From assembly GCA_015698045.1 (NCBI GenBank), contig BLAL01000184.1, positions 367,592-431,591 of the forward strand: DNA of 64,000 bases. Reading direction: 5' to 3'. Of the stretch, positions 33,729 through 46,362 are shown in pieces. The notes beneath the pieces were generated by a model. The model did no database searches. It saw only the letters and a program-made list of their open reading frames with translations, and was not told the DNA's origin. Origin of the DNA: Rhizophagus clarus. Taxonomy: Eukaryota; Glomeromycota; Glomeromycetes; Glomerales; Glomeraceae. The position numbers and the translations under genes are program-made. The stretch's first letter is position 1. Each line of letters starts with the position of its first letter.

Positions 33729-36700
33729 AATAAAATTGTTCCGAAGAGAGAAAAGAAATATTATCAAAAAATGGGTGAACGTGTGAACTATGAACTATGA
33801 ACTGTGAAGATACGTCGTATAAAAGATGTATATATATATATATATGATTTATTTATTTTCTAGGGTTTTTTTTTTTTTGCTTTGAACTGAACTGTTTTTT
33901 ACGGATCGGGATGAGTATATATATATATATATGTATTCTGTTATATAATATATATAATAAATAAAAAAAGGGTAATAATGTGATGAATAATATAATAATA
34001 TAAAAATAAAAAATATCACAGATAAGGCAACCCGCTAATTAATTGTATTGTTTACTATAAAGGATCCCTCAAACAAGGTCGTGATCATACGTAATAAAAA
34101 TTATCAGCAGATATAATTTGATTGGTTTATTCACTTTTCGTTAAAAATAGATATTAAATATTATTGTATTATCATAATAAGAATTTTTTTTTCAGTTTAA
34201 AAAATTTTTTTTTTTGTAACTGGAATGTTTTTTTTTTTTCAAAATGGCTCTTTTTATAAATCTATAAAAAAATGTCGAAAAAAAAACGGGTAAATCAAAT
34301 TTCGCCTTTTTAGGGGTTATTGAAGAAATCAAAGATATTCAAGGAATCCTTTCCTTGAAGTTTTTTTCTTTTTTAAGTTATAATATATTTTTTAATAAAA
34401 GTTATCAGATCCTTATTCTTTTAAAAAAAAAAAAAACTTCTTTAAAAAAACATGGAATAGCATGGAAGGTTTTATTTCTCCTACATTTTATCTATATTTA
34501 TATCGTTTTCTTTAAAATTTAAACACAGCTGACAATTTAGCCAATTATATCAGTAAATAAATGATAGTTGTGTTATAAAACAAATGCGCTAAAATTTTTT
34601 TTTTTAAAAAAAAAAAAAAATTGTATCACTCATTCATTTAAAATTTTCCCATTTGAATATTTATTATTTTTCTCTTTACACTTCTCCTTTTTCATGAAAT
34701 GTTTCACCTAAACTCACTTTTGGAGTGTATCAAATCGAATCTTTCTTACACAAATTTCAGTAGACCCTTTTTTTTTTAAAAAAAAAATTTTTTTTTTTTT
34801 TATCAAAGATCACAATCTTTTTGAATTACTTTGCATCATACCTACCAAATTTGAACGATAGAGCTAGTGCCTAGAATGGTGCCATCGTCAAAACCCGAAT
34901 CGAATCAAGTAGCATAATCCATCCTCATTGTATTTTCATTGATTATCAAATTCCGAAATCCAAAGAAAAAATTCTAAAATTAGCATGAACAATAAAATAA
35001 ATTCATAATTTCACATTTTTTTTTTTTTTTTTCTCTAGAAATTCTTCTTCTTCTTTCCCTAAACTTATTTGTAATAAAGCTTAACTTTATTGAAGCTTGA
35101 AAATGAGGCAAATGAGGCAAATGAGGCTTACAGGTTTGTTTACTTAATATTTTCTTTTATATATCCTTATAAGTTATTGTAGAATGTAAATGCATAAAAC
35201 ATACATACATTTAAATGTATGTACCGTGAATAATATTATTTTAAAAAACGAAACGAGAAATTTTTTTCCTTTGCCTAATGAAGACAATAGTTTACATTAT
35301 TTAAGAAAAAATGTGCTGCTTTCTTATGCGATTGCATATTTTTTTTTTTTTTTGATAAATAATTTATTTCCTTCAATTGGTAAATTTAAATATATGAACT
35401 ATTGTTATTGTACGAATAAACTGGCTCCTACTCTCCTAAGTAATGAATTTCGCAGCAAAAAAATTAATGACCATGTGCTACTTTCATTCGTCATCATGTT
35501 ACATTAGACTTGGCTAAACATAGTAACAGGCTAAACCTAAAACCCCTCAAAATCACAACCTTATCATCAATCACTAAAATCACTGAAAATCATGCATAAA
35601 ACTACCACGAGATTTTCAAACGATTGTTACGTGTTGTTCTAGGTTAATTTTTTCTTAGATTATTTAATAATAATCTACATACAAATCGCAATACATATCA
35701 TATACGAATCATATACATATAATATCATATATATCATTATACATCATAATACAAATCATATAAAAACTCATTTATAAATCATACACAAACCATACTTACA
35801 CAAGCCATTTACATACAATTTATCTCTCCTTATTAAATGTAAGAAATCATTTAATACATGTCTCTTGATTAAATTAATTTTTACATGGATTATCCTTTGA
35901 CATTTAATTCTTTAAATTTTTACTCGTCGAAAAATTGATTGGATGATTAATATAAATTAATTAAATTTAATAGAGTACTAACTACCCTGCAACATTATTA
36001 TTATGCTGCGTTTGTTCCTATCCGAAATAGGATCTACGTTTGACACTGTGACTTCTGTTTCCATTTTTAGATGATTTTTGTAAATTCGGAGTTACAGTAG
36101 AGTTACACTATATCTAACACGCGCTTTTTTTGCACTACAATATATGATGCATTACGAAGATATACGACCATAGCGGAGAAATGCTATTGTACGTTTGGCT
36201 AGCCTATGTTACGTATGTGTTTAAGAGTTTAAATGCGTTTGATCATTTATTTATTTTTACTGTTTCAAATCATAATTTATACCTTCTTTTTTAAATCTTT
36301 AAACAAAAATAAATTGTAAAAAAAAAAAAAAAAAAAAAAAATTTCTCATGATAATAATGAGTAATTTTTTTTAAAAAAAAAAAGAAAAAAGGTTTCAATT
36401 TCTTTCTTTTTTTTTTTTATTTCATCATAAATATAAAATAGATATTTTGACAATTATATAATTGTAACAAAACAGAAAATCATTTCTCCCTTCTAGTTTC
36501 TTCTCGCATCCCCCATTTTTTCATTCTCGCAAAAAAAAAAAAAATTTTTACGTAATTTATTAAAATTTAAAGTTATTATGCGATGTTGATTTCAAGAAAT
36601 GTAACACATGTTTTCCTCATCATACAACAAATTGTAACATTTGATTATTACTAAGTTTGGAATTAATTAAATTTTTTTTTAGTCTAGCTTACTAGATATT

Positions 36701-37510
36701 CTTTTCTCCCCCAAAAAATTCGAATCGAATAAAAATCGAATAAAAAAAAATTTTCTTTTTTCTTTTGACATATATTATGTAATAATCTTAACAGATTAAG
36801 CTTAATTACATAATTTTATTGTGAAAAAAAAAAGAAATCCACGCGAAAAATTCTCATTAATCAATTATAGTTAGTTGAACGACAAACAGAAAAAGTTTTT
36901 TTTTTTTAATTATTCCTTTTTTTTAAAAAAAAATGTGTCATATGATAACATGACGCGCTCCTATCATTTTTTTTTTTTTTAAAAAAAAAAAGATGAAAAA
37001 AAAAAGATAAAAAAAATTTTTTTTTCTTAATCGAATTCCGAATATTCTTAATTCTTTTTTTTCTAAAATAGTACAATTCTTTTTTTAAAAAAAAATTGAA
37101 CAATGTGTTTTAAACGTATATTTAGTTTTTTGACACAATTAACTCCTAAGTTTAGGGCGTAATCATCCGTTATTTGGGCTGTCAGATTGTCAGACATGTC
37201 AGACATTCATGATGTAATGAGATTATTGTGTTTCGTGTCATGTTTTACTAAGCGGGGTGGGAATAATTTATTTTAGTTCGGAAAATTTTTATAAATCGGG
37301 AATGACCGATTTTGTGTCCTAAATGTCCTAAAGGTAATTAAAGACAATCTGTGTAAAATTTCTTTCACAATACTGTACTTTATTATAAACGATCGGATTA
37401 TCTTTTCGGTTTTTGATTTCAATTCGTTAAATTTTTATTCACACGAAAATAAATTACCTAGTATTAGTAACAGTTAAATACTTACACCTAAAAAATGTTT
37501 CAGATGACAT
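33729..37510. other. Gene-free AT-rich region with simple repeats
   Basis: TA dinucleotide runs lie at about 33826-33845 and 33915-33932. Long A or T runs lie near 34590-34620, 34770-34802, 35018-35032 and 36317-36341. A degenerate ATCATATACA-rich stretch lies at 35690-35830. Open frames here are short and of low complexity. Nothing could be supported as a gene. Confidence 0.5.
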
Positions 37511-37870
37511 TCAAGTATCACCTGATTTTTTGACGGTTCCGGGTAGTTTCGGTCTTTCGGACAGTTTCGGACTATTTCAGAACTTATAGGAAGTTTACGC
37601 TAAAAATCTATTTGAATTGGGGGTCATCACTTGCTTGCCCCAGTTAGGTCTCTACGTAAGAGAATGAAGGATAAGGAGATTTGATGGTCCTATCTGCATG
37701 GTCACCATGTGGTAGCCCTTAGGGGCTAATACAAGAATAGTAACTACACGGGTGTTTGGTGCAGTGGCTACAAGATGATAAGATTAGGATTATTTCGATT
37801 TTTCGAACCTATAAGAAGTTTCACTTAAGCAATCTACTGCGTTGAACTGGAGTCGAGGGAGACTGTCTGC
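37511..37870 (+). repeat. GC-richer short repeat, possibly SINE-like
   Basis: This block is clearly richer in G and C than its surroundings. Two related segments about 235 bp apart carry GAACTTATAGGAAGTTT and GAACCTATAAGAAGTTT. Between them, TGGTGCAGTGGCTA resembles a polymerase III A box. No good B box follows at the right distance, so SINE identity is only a suggestion. Confidence 0.35.
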
Positions 37871-37910
37871 ATGTGGGGAACTATTATACCAATAATAGTA
37901 ATTATGCAAA

Positions 37911-39600
37911 AAAACGATATGGCACAGCAGTAGCGCATTTATTATTACTGCTATATGTTTTATTAATACTGATTATAAACTGGTTATTAAAATTATTTTT
38001 TAAAAGCGATACATTGGTAGATTTTGTATTACGCAACCAAAATCTCTGTTTTACTTGTATTAAACTATTTAAAACGTCTACTTCTGACTCGGTGTCTCGT
38101 CACTTGAAAGATTTTTTTTTTTTAGGAATGATTTTAGAGTCCAAATGGTTATCATCATGTGAAAGTTTTTCTTAAGTTTATATTGCATTATATTGCAGCG
38201 CCTTTATATATATATGCTCCTTAACTCGTTTCTCTCACGGGCATTGCAAGTAACAATACCTGATTATTACAAGTTTAAAACCTTCTATAACTCATATAGT
38301 AAAGAAAGTACCATTCTATGTGCAGTATACAGGGAATATTCTTTACAGGATTACTACTTCGATTCTTAACGATTGGAACACAATTCTGCTTTTGCTATTT
38401 ATATAATGTTCCCATTTTATTTAACCAAACTTAAGTTGATTACCTAATGAAAGATAAAAAAAACCGCTGTAGAGTGTAATATTAAAATAGTCAACTAGGC
38501 GTCTAATTACAGTAACTGTCTCCTATCAACTTGTTCAATAATTCATCTTGATTACCTAGAATTTCTAAATTGTTCTTCACGATGACCTGTATAAATAATT
38601 AGGAAAGCTATAAAGAAAATAAAATCATAGATACAAAAGGATAAATATATATGTATTGTATAAATTTCACCTGTACCGATATATTATGGCCAGGAATTTG
38701 AGAAAATCTTTAATTCCATTCACTGAGAACCGGCTACTTATATAATGTACTTGGGGATCCTTACAAAAAAAAGTACAAACTGACCCACCAGCACGCCACA
38801 TCTTTACAAATTGAACTCTTAACCTAGAGTGTAAAATCCTGAATACTTGAAGTTTACTTCATAATTTACAGCTCTGGTCAACCAAGTTAGCATATTATGT
38901 AATATCTTGGGCAACTTGAAGTCTTCAAGGAGATATCAACCAATCTTTTCTGCTATTTTAATCTTTCCTACTTAAAAAACTTTTCAATAATTTAGACTAT
39001 TCCATCAGTATCTCATTTATTAATCCTATAAAATTTATAAAAAAATTGCATTAAACAATTACACTAGTAATAATTAATGATTGAATTAATGAAAAAAATG
39101 ATATAAAACCTCATTATATCAGTACCTAATCACATATTTCTCATATAAAAATCTATACAAATTCCAAATAAAAAGAGCAACATTAAACCAGCCTTCATAA
39201 TAGTCTTATTTTAAAGGTAGTATAGCTGTATTTTTATACAAGCTTATAAAAAGTTTTATAGATATTTGAATTTATTCCATGTTATAATATTGTTAAATGT
39301 TATATGTAATATTATTTTAAAGATATGATGTCATTACAATTATATGTAATTCTTCTAAAGTTTTATTATAATATTTTAATAATTCTTTTGCAATATCAAT
39401 CAGAAGAGCAGGAACTCTTAATTGATTTTTAATTAATTCTATTCATTTTATCTTATTAAATAATACTCTAATTTCTGCATCTTTATAGTCTATAACAGTG
39501 ATTAGAAACTATTAAAATCTTTCAATTCTTTCAATTTTAAGCCTTTTAATGCCAATAAATTTTATTAAAAATTTCCAATACATATAGAAATATATATAAA
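37911..39600 (-). repeat. Dispersed repeat, copy 2 (inverted)
   Basis: Read on the minus strand this matches 24335-25990 throughout. On the plus strand a 100-codon frame (37873-38175) is open, but the related scraps of protein sequence (for example SEADILNRFNTSK in the other copy) are on the minus strand, so I treat the plus frame as chance. Confidence 0.7.
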
Positions 39601-40621
39601 AAATTTCTTTCCCCCTAAAAATCAATTTTATAAGAAATCCGCAGTAAATTGAAAATTTTAAAAATGGTTAACAAAAAAAATAAAAACTCTGTTACTAAAC
39701 AAAGTTTAACTAATAACAACAACAATAACAACAAAGGAATGAACCCAATCGACAACAACAGTAAGCTTTATAACAACAAAAACAATATTTTTGTTGCTCC
39801 AACATCATAACCTTAAACCAGATCAACTTTACCTATCGGTCTTTCTATTAAAGTTAAGCAAAAACTAGTTCAAAATAAAGGTTGCAACATTATCGATCCT
39901 GAAGTACAAATTATCTCTGAAGTTGACAAAAAGTTTCAATAATGACAAACCTATTTTCATTTAAAAGGTTTCTTCAGATATTACTACACCCAAAGACTTT
40001 AAGTCACGTGAACTTAAAAAACTTACAAATATGATATTCCAGCTGATCAAGATCAAGTTTAATGAACCTCATACAAATGAATAACCTTTCAAATTGAGCA
40101 ACATCACACCTGTAGATGATCAACATGATGATAATCAGATGCAGATGAATCCTTTACCTGTTATCCAAGATGATAAATAAGATAATCCAAATATAGAAAG
40201 CATCATAGTGAACAAATACTTTATGTTTACTAATCAATCTAATTTCTCTCTAATTAACAAAAAAGATAAAGCCTACAAGGTAGCATTACATTTTCACAAT
40301 TATGATGAATTTATCTCTATCTTACCAGAAAGAAAGAAAAATAACAATACTGGTAAATTGAAAAATATCATTATTGTTTCCTTTAATTTCAAAGAGGATT
40401 TTATCAAAGTTTTAAACACTACATATATTAGGAAGACACTAAAAAAGAATGAATCAGGCAACAAATCAATTGAAATTACTGAATTCAAATTTAATACAAA
40501 TTATAAAGAACCTATCACTCCTTTACCAGAACAAAAGGAACATGAGAAAGGTCACATTATTCAAGTGTTTGATATCCCATTATATCTTACTAAGAATGTT
40601 ATTAGAAATACATTCTCTATA

Positions 40622-42789
40622 CACTAGTAGAAATAGTCCATTTTGACTAAAAATCAGATGGCTAATTTTAAGCCAAATTATGATCCAAAATTAGCCAAAA
40701 TTATATCAAAAATTACATATAATGATTGGCATAAACTAGCTGCCACTCACATATCAATTGAGTTAAGTAAATCAATAGCAAATTGTTACATAATTATATG
40801 CATTTTGGTAAGTATCAAATATATTAAATTATTTTCATTTTGATAATATTTAATAGATATTTTGATAAACAATTATATTTATTATATTAATTTAATTATA
40901 ATATGAATTGTTTTAAAATATATCAATTATTAAAATTTTAAAATACAAAAAATTCAAGCAAAAAAATGAAATTTTATATTTAATCCATTTAATTCATTAG
41001 TATATTTATTTGTCACTGCTTTCAGATGTCTTTTTGTTTTAAAGCTTTCTAATAACAAGAATGCTTATCCTGTAAAATCGCTTCATAAATTTCATCATGA
41101 ACAGATGATTCATCTTTTGATGTTCCTCATAGGTATCTTTGATAAAAATAATCCAAAGATTGAAGTTAAATAACTTTAAAATTCATCATCTACAGTACAT
41201 CCAATAAAATATAAATAACGTTTAATCTTTGCTGATAAACTATCGAAAGATTATTGATTATAATATTTTACTTTTTTGCTTCATATTTTGATTAAGCCAA
41301 AATTGATCCTACAAAAAAAAATGAAAACCAGTTAATGAATCATTTTTTGAATAAAAAAAAATGTGAAGTTTGAAAATTCAAAATTTACCACTTATATTTA
41401 AAGCAAGAAACCTACAAAAAAGAAAAAATGCTTAGTAACTGTTTCTTCAGTTAAAAAAAGTACAAAAATATAAGTTCTAAAATTTAAAACTAGGGCTCTG
41501 ATCAGTTCGGTATTAATGATTACTAAAACTGATCAGTAATTACCAAAAACTGAACTGATTTACCAAATGTTTTTAGTAAAAAAACGTTTCGCAACATTTA
41601 GTAAAAAAAAAGTTGCGAAATGATTTTTTCTTATCAAATCATTCATAAAAAACGTTTCACAACATTTTTTATTAAAGTGACAAAAAAAATATTGCAAGAC
41701 GTTTTTTTTATATTAAATCGGTTTATAAAAATATTTTGCAACGTTTTTAAATAAAAAGGAAAATAACATAATGAAATGTTATTTATATTAAATTTCTAAT
41801 ATAAAAAACATTTTGCAATGTTTTTTACAAGTTTTGCAAAAATAATGTTGCAAAACGTTATTTTTTATATCAAACATTTATGTAAAAAATATTTCACAAC
41901 ATTTTTTATAATGTTCGCAAAAATAATGTTGCGAAATATCATTTTTCATATTAAATTGTTTATGTAAAAAACGTTTTGCAACGTTTTTTATAAGTTCTGC
42001 AAAAATAATGTTGCGAAATGTTATTTTTTATATCAAATCATTTATGTAAAAAATGTTTTACAACATTTTTTACAAGTTTTGCAAAAATAATGTTGCAAAA
42101 TGTTATTTTTTATATCAAACATTTATGTAAAAAATATTTCACAACATTTTTTACAATGTTCGCATAAATAATGTTACGAAATATCATTTTTCATATTAAA
42201 TTGTTTATATAAAAAACGTTTTGCAACGTTTTTTATAAGTTCTGCAAAAATAATGTTGCAAAATGTTATTTTTTATATCAAATCATTTATGTAAAAAATG
42301 TTTCACAACATTTTTTTACATGTTTTGCAAAATAATGTTACAAAACGTTATTTTTTATATCAAACATTTATGTAAAAAAATATTTCACAATATTTTTTAC
42401 AATGTTTGCAAAAATAATATTGCGAAATGTCATTTTTCATATTAAATTGTTTATGTAAAAAATGTTTTGCAACGTTTTTTATAAGTTCTGCAAAAATAAT
42501 GCTGCGAAATGTTATTTTTTATATCAAATCATTTATGTAAAAAATGTTGTAAAACATTTTTTACAAGTTTTGCAAAAATAACGTTGCAAAACATTATTTT
42601 TTATATCAAATATTTATGTAAAAAATATTTCACAACATTTTTTATATATTGAGAAATGCAATGATTAATTCAAAAATAGACTTTCAAAAGATCATGTAAT
42701 GAAACTTTAGTCAAAATTTTGTACAGGCCAAACTTTAGCTGAAATTTAACCAAAAGTCACATAACCAAAATTTTTGATTTTGACTAGTG
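40622..42789. mobile_element. CACTAG-ended TIR element inside the LINE ORF1
   Basis: The left end reads CACTAGTAGAAAT and the right end, on the minus strand, CACTAGTCAAAATC, so the inverted repeat is short. CTA stands at 40617-40619 and 42790-42792 as a likely 3-bp duplication, with two extra bases (TA) next to the left end. Deleting the element and one CTA joins TTC-TCT-A to TT-TTA-GAA in a continuous frame. CACTA termini and a 3-bp duplication suggest the CACTA superfamily. A degraded coding scrap (MANFKPNYDPKLAKIISK, about 40661) and a nested hAT-like array lie inside. Confidence 0.6.
41491..42645. mobile_element. hAT-like hairpin-array element, right end missing
   Basis: TAGGGCTCTGATCAGTTCGG at 41491 closely resembles the terminus of the complete element at 46363. 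It is followed by about 1.1 kb of tandem inverted units such as AACGTTTTGCAACGTTTTTT and AATGTTGCGAAATGTTATTT. No matching right terminus is found before 42790, so this copy is truncated or rearranged. Confidence 0.6.
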
Positions 42790-43369
42790 CTATTTTAGAA
42801 GAAATAGAAAAAATTAATACCTCTTCTAATGATCAATATCAATAAACCTTCATTACCTTTATAAATAAAAATCTAGTCAATCATTTCTATTATAAATGGT
42901 CATATATGATTGGTATATATTCAGTTAAAGTCTTACCTCTACATTTATCAGAAGATAAAAGAGAGGAAAAAAAAGCATTCAGATTAATATTATTAGGTCT
43001 CTCTTTTAAAATGAATGCTTCAGACCTTTGCAAAATTATCAAACAACTTAATAGACATACATATTTCATTTCTTGACACCTAAAAATATATAAATCTATA
43101 ATATATGCATATATTCAATTTCAGGATCAAGAATCTAGAGATATTGCTAAACAAAAAATCTTTAAATTTACAAGAGGTCAAATTAAAAATAGGATACTCT
43201 ATCTTTCTGATCCAAAAGAAAACCCCAAAATTTGCAATAAATGTGGCTCTCTTGATCACATTTACATGGGTTTTTCAAACAAAAATAAGAAATACAATTC
43301 TGGCCATACATCAGGAAATTTTATAAGGTGAAAAATTGCGTAAGTTTACAATTTTGTAAGTTTATGAAA

Positions 43370-43975
43370 GTTTATGGCATAATATTTTGAAAAATTTTGA
43401 AATATTACATAAATTTACAATTTCGTAAGATTTATGTGATATTACGGTCAAAATATTACGCAAGTTTTCAATATCGTAAGATTTATGCAATATTACGGTT
43501 AAAATATTCTGCAAATTTACGAAACTGTAAACCTGCGTAATATTACGGTTGAAATATTTCAAAAATTTACAAGACTATAAATCTGCGTAATATTACGGTT
43601 AAAATATTTCGAAAATTTACGAGACTGTAAACCTGCGTAATATTACAGTTGAAATATTTCAAAAATTTACGAGACTGTAAACCTGCATAATATTACGGTT
43701 AAAATATTTCAAAAATTTACGAGATTGTAAACCTGCGTAATATTACGGTTAAAATATTTTGAAAATTTACGAGATTATAAACTTGCGTAATATTACGATT
43801 AAAATATTTCAAAAATTTACGAGACTGTAAACCTGCGTAATATTACGGTTAAAATATTTTGAAAATTTATGAGACTGTAAATCTGCGTAATATTACGGTT
43901 AAAATATTTCAAAAATTTACGAGACTGTAAACCTGCGTAATATTATGATTAAAATATTTCAAAAATTTAATATTA
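43370..43975 (+). repeat. Tandem array of about 51 bp units
   Basis: About twelve copies of a unit containing TACGAGACTGTAAACCTGCG and TAATATTACGGTTAAAATAT follow one another. It lies just inside the left end of the 6.1-kb element. Related TTACGCA/AAATATT words occur just inside the right end (49150-49420), so it behaves as a subterminal repeat. Confidence 0.85.
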
Positions 43976-44479
43976 ATATTTGATCGTTAAAGTTGCGTAT
44001 GCAGTAGAATGTATACAAGGGGCATGTGATACTATTGAATAATCAAAAATAATATAAACACCTTTTCTTTTATATAAACACCTTTTTTTTAAGTTTGGGA
44101 AAACAAATTTATTTTTATTTACAAATTTTTTATTATTTACAATTTTTATGTTAAAATTAAAGTAAATTTTAATTTTTATTATAACTTAATAAAAAAATAC
44201 ACATTTGATACTTGTTCGCTACTATTTTATAAAATAGTACCTAGGCTGTACGGCGTGAACGTCAGTATTAGTCACAGCCCAAAAAAAATGTGAGTCTCCA
44301 GCCGATATTTGGTACAGACTGGGCCTAGCTACTCACTTAATAAATAATAAAAAAATAAAAATAATTATCTTTTATGATACGTAGGTAAGTTTCTCCTTCT
44401 CTTACGATCATCACGCGTGACTAAAATTGATCAAATTTATCAAATTTAAAACATGAACGTAAATATTAATTATAAATTT

Positions 44480-44760
44480 TATTATAGTATAATTACCCAG
44501 CCTCTCCCAAAATCTCGTTCTAAATTCGCGATAATATCTTTGACCGGTATGCGTCCACAGCTGCCGCCCAGGATTACCATTACGATAAAGAATATAGTTC
44601 TAAATATCAAAATCAGTTTGAATATTTGATAAATACGTTTAATTTATATGAATGTAATTTTATTTATTTACTTACATGGTAATCCCTGATGAGGTTCCTC
44701 CACTTTTAGCTGCACTGTTGCCCAAAAACTCTTGTTCAAAATATTCTATTTATTCTGATT
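44480..44760 (-). pseudogene. SANT/Myb-like transposon protein fragment
   Basis: On the minus strand two exon-like pieces can be read. The first ends at a GTAAGT donor (near 44677) and contains NKSFWATV. The second, after TATTTAG, reads YRNGNPGRQLWTHTGQRYY and continues with REFRTRFWERL, ending at a GTAATT donor. The FW and WxxxG features resemble small DNA-binding proteins carried by fungal transposons. No complete frame survives. Confidence 0.35.
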
Positions 44761-45406
44761 CAATTAAATGGATTGGTTAATTTGAATTTAAATTTTTTCT
44801 TAAAGAAATTATAGATATTAGTCATATGAACCTATTGGCAACAGAGTTCCAAAAATCATGGCGGCTTTTACCATTAATATTGTGGTAGGCGCAATTTCTA
44901 TCTCAACGTATGTTAACAAGTTTGTCCATTATGGCCCAGTTCTAATGGACATTATAGTGAGAATGACGTGAACATGTATGACGAGGTATTATTAAATTAG
45001 ATTTGATTTTTATAATTTGATTTTGGAATGAATAAAAATTTGAGTAGAAAGAAGATCGTAAAATGTCACTTTAAATAAAAATTTGAACAATACCTCTTTG
45101 GTTTGATTTTATTTCTCGTTTCAATTAAAATTTAATTTATTACACTTTTCATCATTAAATATATTAATTAAATCTCATGCGGATATGGATTATCTAAATA
45201 TAAATATCATGATTAAATCAAAAAATAAAAAAAAAATCTTAGTTTGATTTCAGTTTCATTTCAATTAAAAATAATTGAAAATCATGTACATGTTTAATTG
45301 TTTTAAATATAAATATCAATATATCATATTTAAAAATAAAACAATTATATTCTGATTAAATATTTTGCGTACATTTCTTAAAAAAATCATAAAAAAAATC
45401 TTGTAT

Positions 45407-45637
45407 ATCATACATGCATGCAATTACTAAATATCATCCCCTTGTGATAAATAAAAAATTACGCAACACAAATTCAACACAAATTTAACAAATTTAACGA
45501 AATTTAACCAAAATTAATAATTTTTTACCAGAATTATCAACACAAATTGAATACAAATTGAACACAAAATTTGTGGTGTTGTGCTGGTAATTTTTATTTA
45601 TCACAAGGGGATGATATTTAGTAATTGTGTATGACAG
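45407..45637. repeat. Foldback repeat
   Basis: CAATTACTAAATATCATCCC followed by CTTGTGATAAATAAAAA is repeated in reverse complement about 170 bp later. The two arms would form a near-perfect stem of about 38 bp. The flanks TCATACA and TGTATGA extend the symmetry. It is a MITE-like or hairpin element without coding sequence. Confidence 0.7.
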
Positions 45638-45839
45638 TATCGTATTTTCTGGCCAATCAAAATTAGGCTGATCCTTGCATGTGATTTAATCATTTAATCA
45701 TGCACGCGTTTTTTATCTTATTTATTTTTGTCTCTTATTTTTTTATTCTTTTGTTCAATATTTTTAATTTTTTTGTCTCTTCATTCTATTATTTCTTTAA
45801 TTATATACAATATATTTACATATATTTCATAATTTATTG

Positions 45840-46362
45840 CTTTGCAGGTATAGAAATATTTGTTTATTAATACTAATTATTTTCATTTTGTTTTACCTCT
45901 TTGTTACTTTGTATCGTAATACTAATAATAATATCCATATTTCCTTTATTCCTTTTTACTTGTACTTTAATATTAACGATACTAACAATACTAACAACAT
46001 GTTTATTTTTTCCTTTCTCTTTATTTCTTTATTCTTTTGTTCAATTACTTTGCAGGTATAGAAATATTTATTTATTAATACTAATTATTTTAATATTAAC
46101 GCGTTTTTTTTACCTCTTTGTTACTTTGTATCGTAATACTAACAATAATATCCATGTTTCCTTTATTCCTTTTTACTTGTACTTTAATACTAATGATACT
46201 AACAATATTAACAACATGTTTATTTTTCCTTTCTCTTTATTTCTTTATTCTTTTGTTCAATTACTTTGCAGGTATAGAAATATTTATTTATTAATACTAA
46301 TTATTTTAATATTAACGCATTTTTTTTACCTCTTTGTTACTTTATATCGTAATACTAACAAT
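45840..46362 (+). repeat. Tandem repeat of about 210-216 bp, interrupted
   Basis: Copies start at the word TTGCAGGTATAGAAATATTT near 45842, 46050 and 46265. The third is interrupted at 46362 by the hAT-like element and resumes at 48823. A hydrophobic frame spans the copies, but its composition follows from the AT-rich repeat and I do not call it a gene. Confidence 0.75.

Noticed and set aside
35190..35507. 105-codon frame on the plus strand
   Set aside because: Low-complexity and T-rich, with no recognisable motif or splice context; judged to be chance.
37873..38175. 100-codon plus-strand frame
   Set aside because: It lies in the inverted dispersed repeat, whose coding scraps are on the other strand; the second copy does not keep this frame.
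41570..42640. Possible CRISPR-like array of regular repeats
   Set aside because: The spacers are themselves repeated and the units form hairpins inside a hAT-like element; the setting is eukaryotic.
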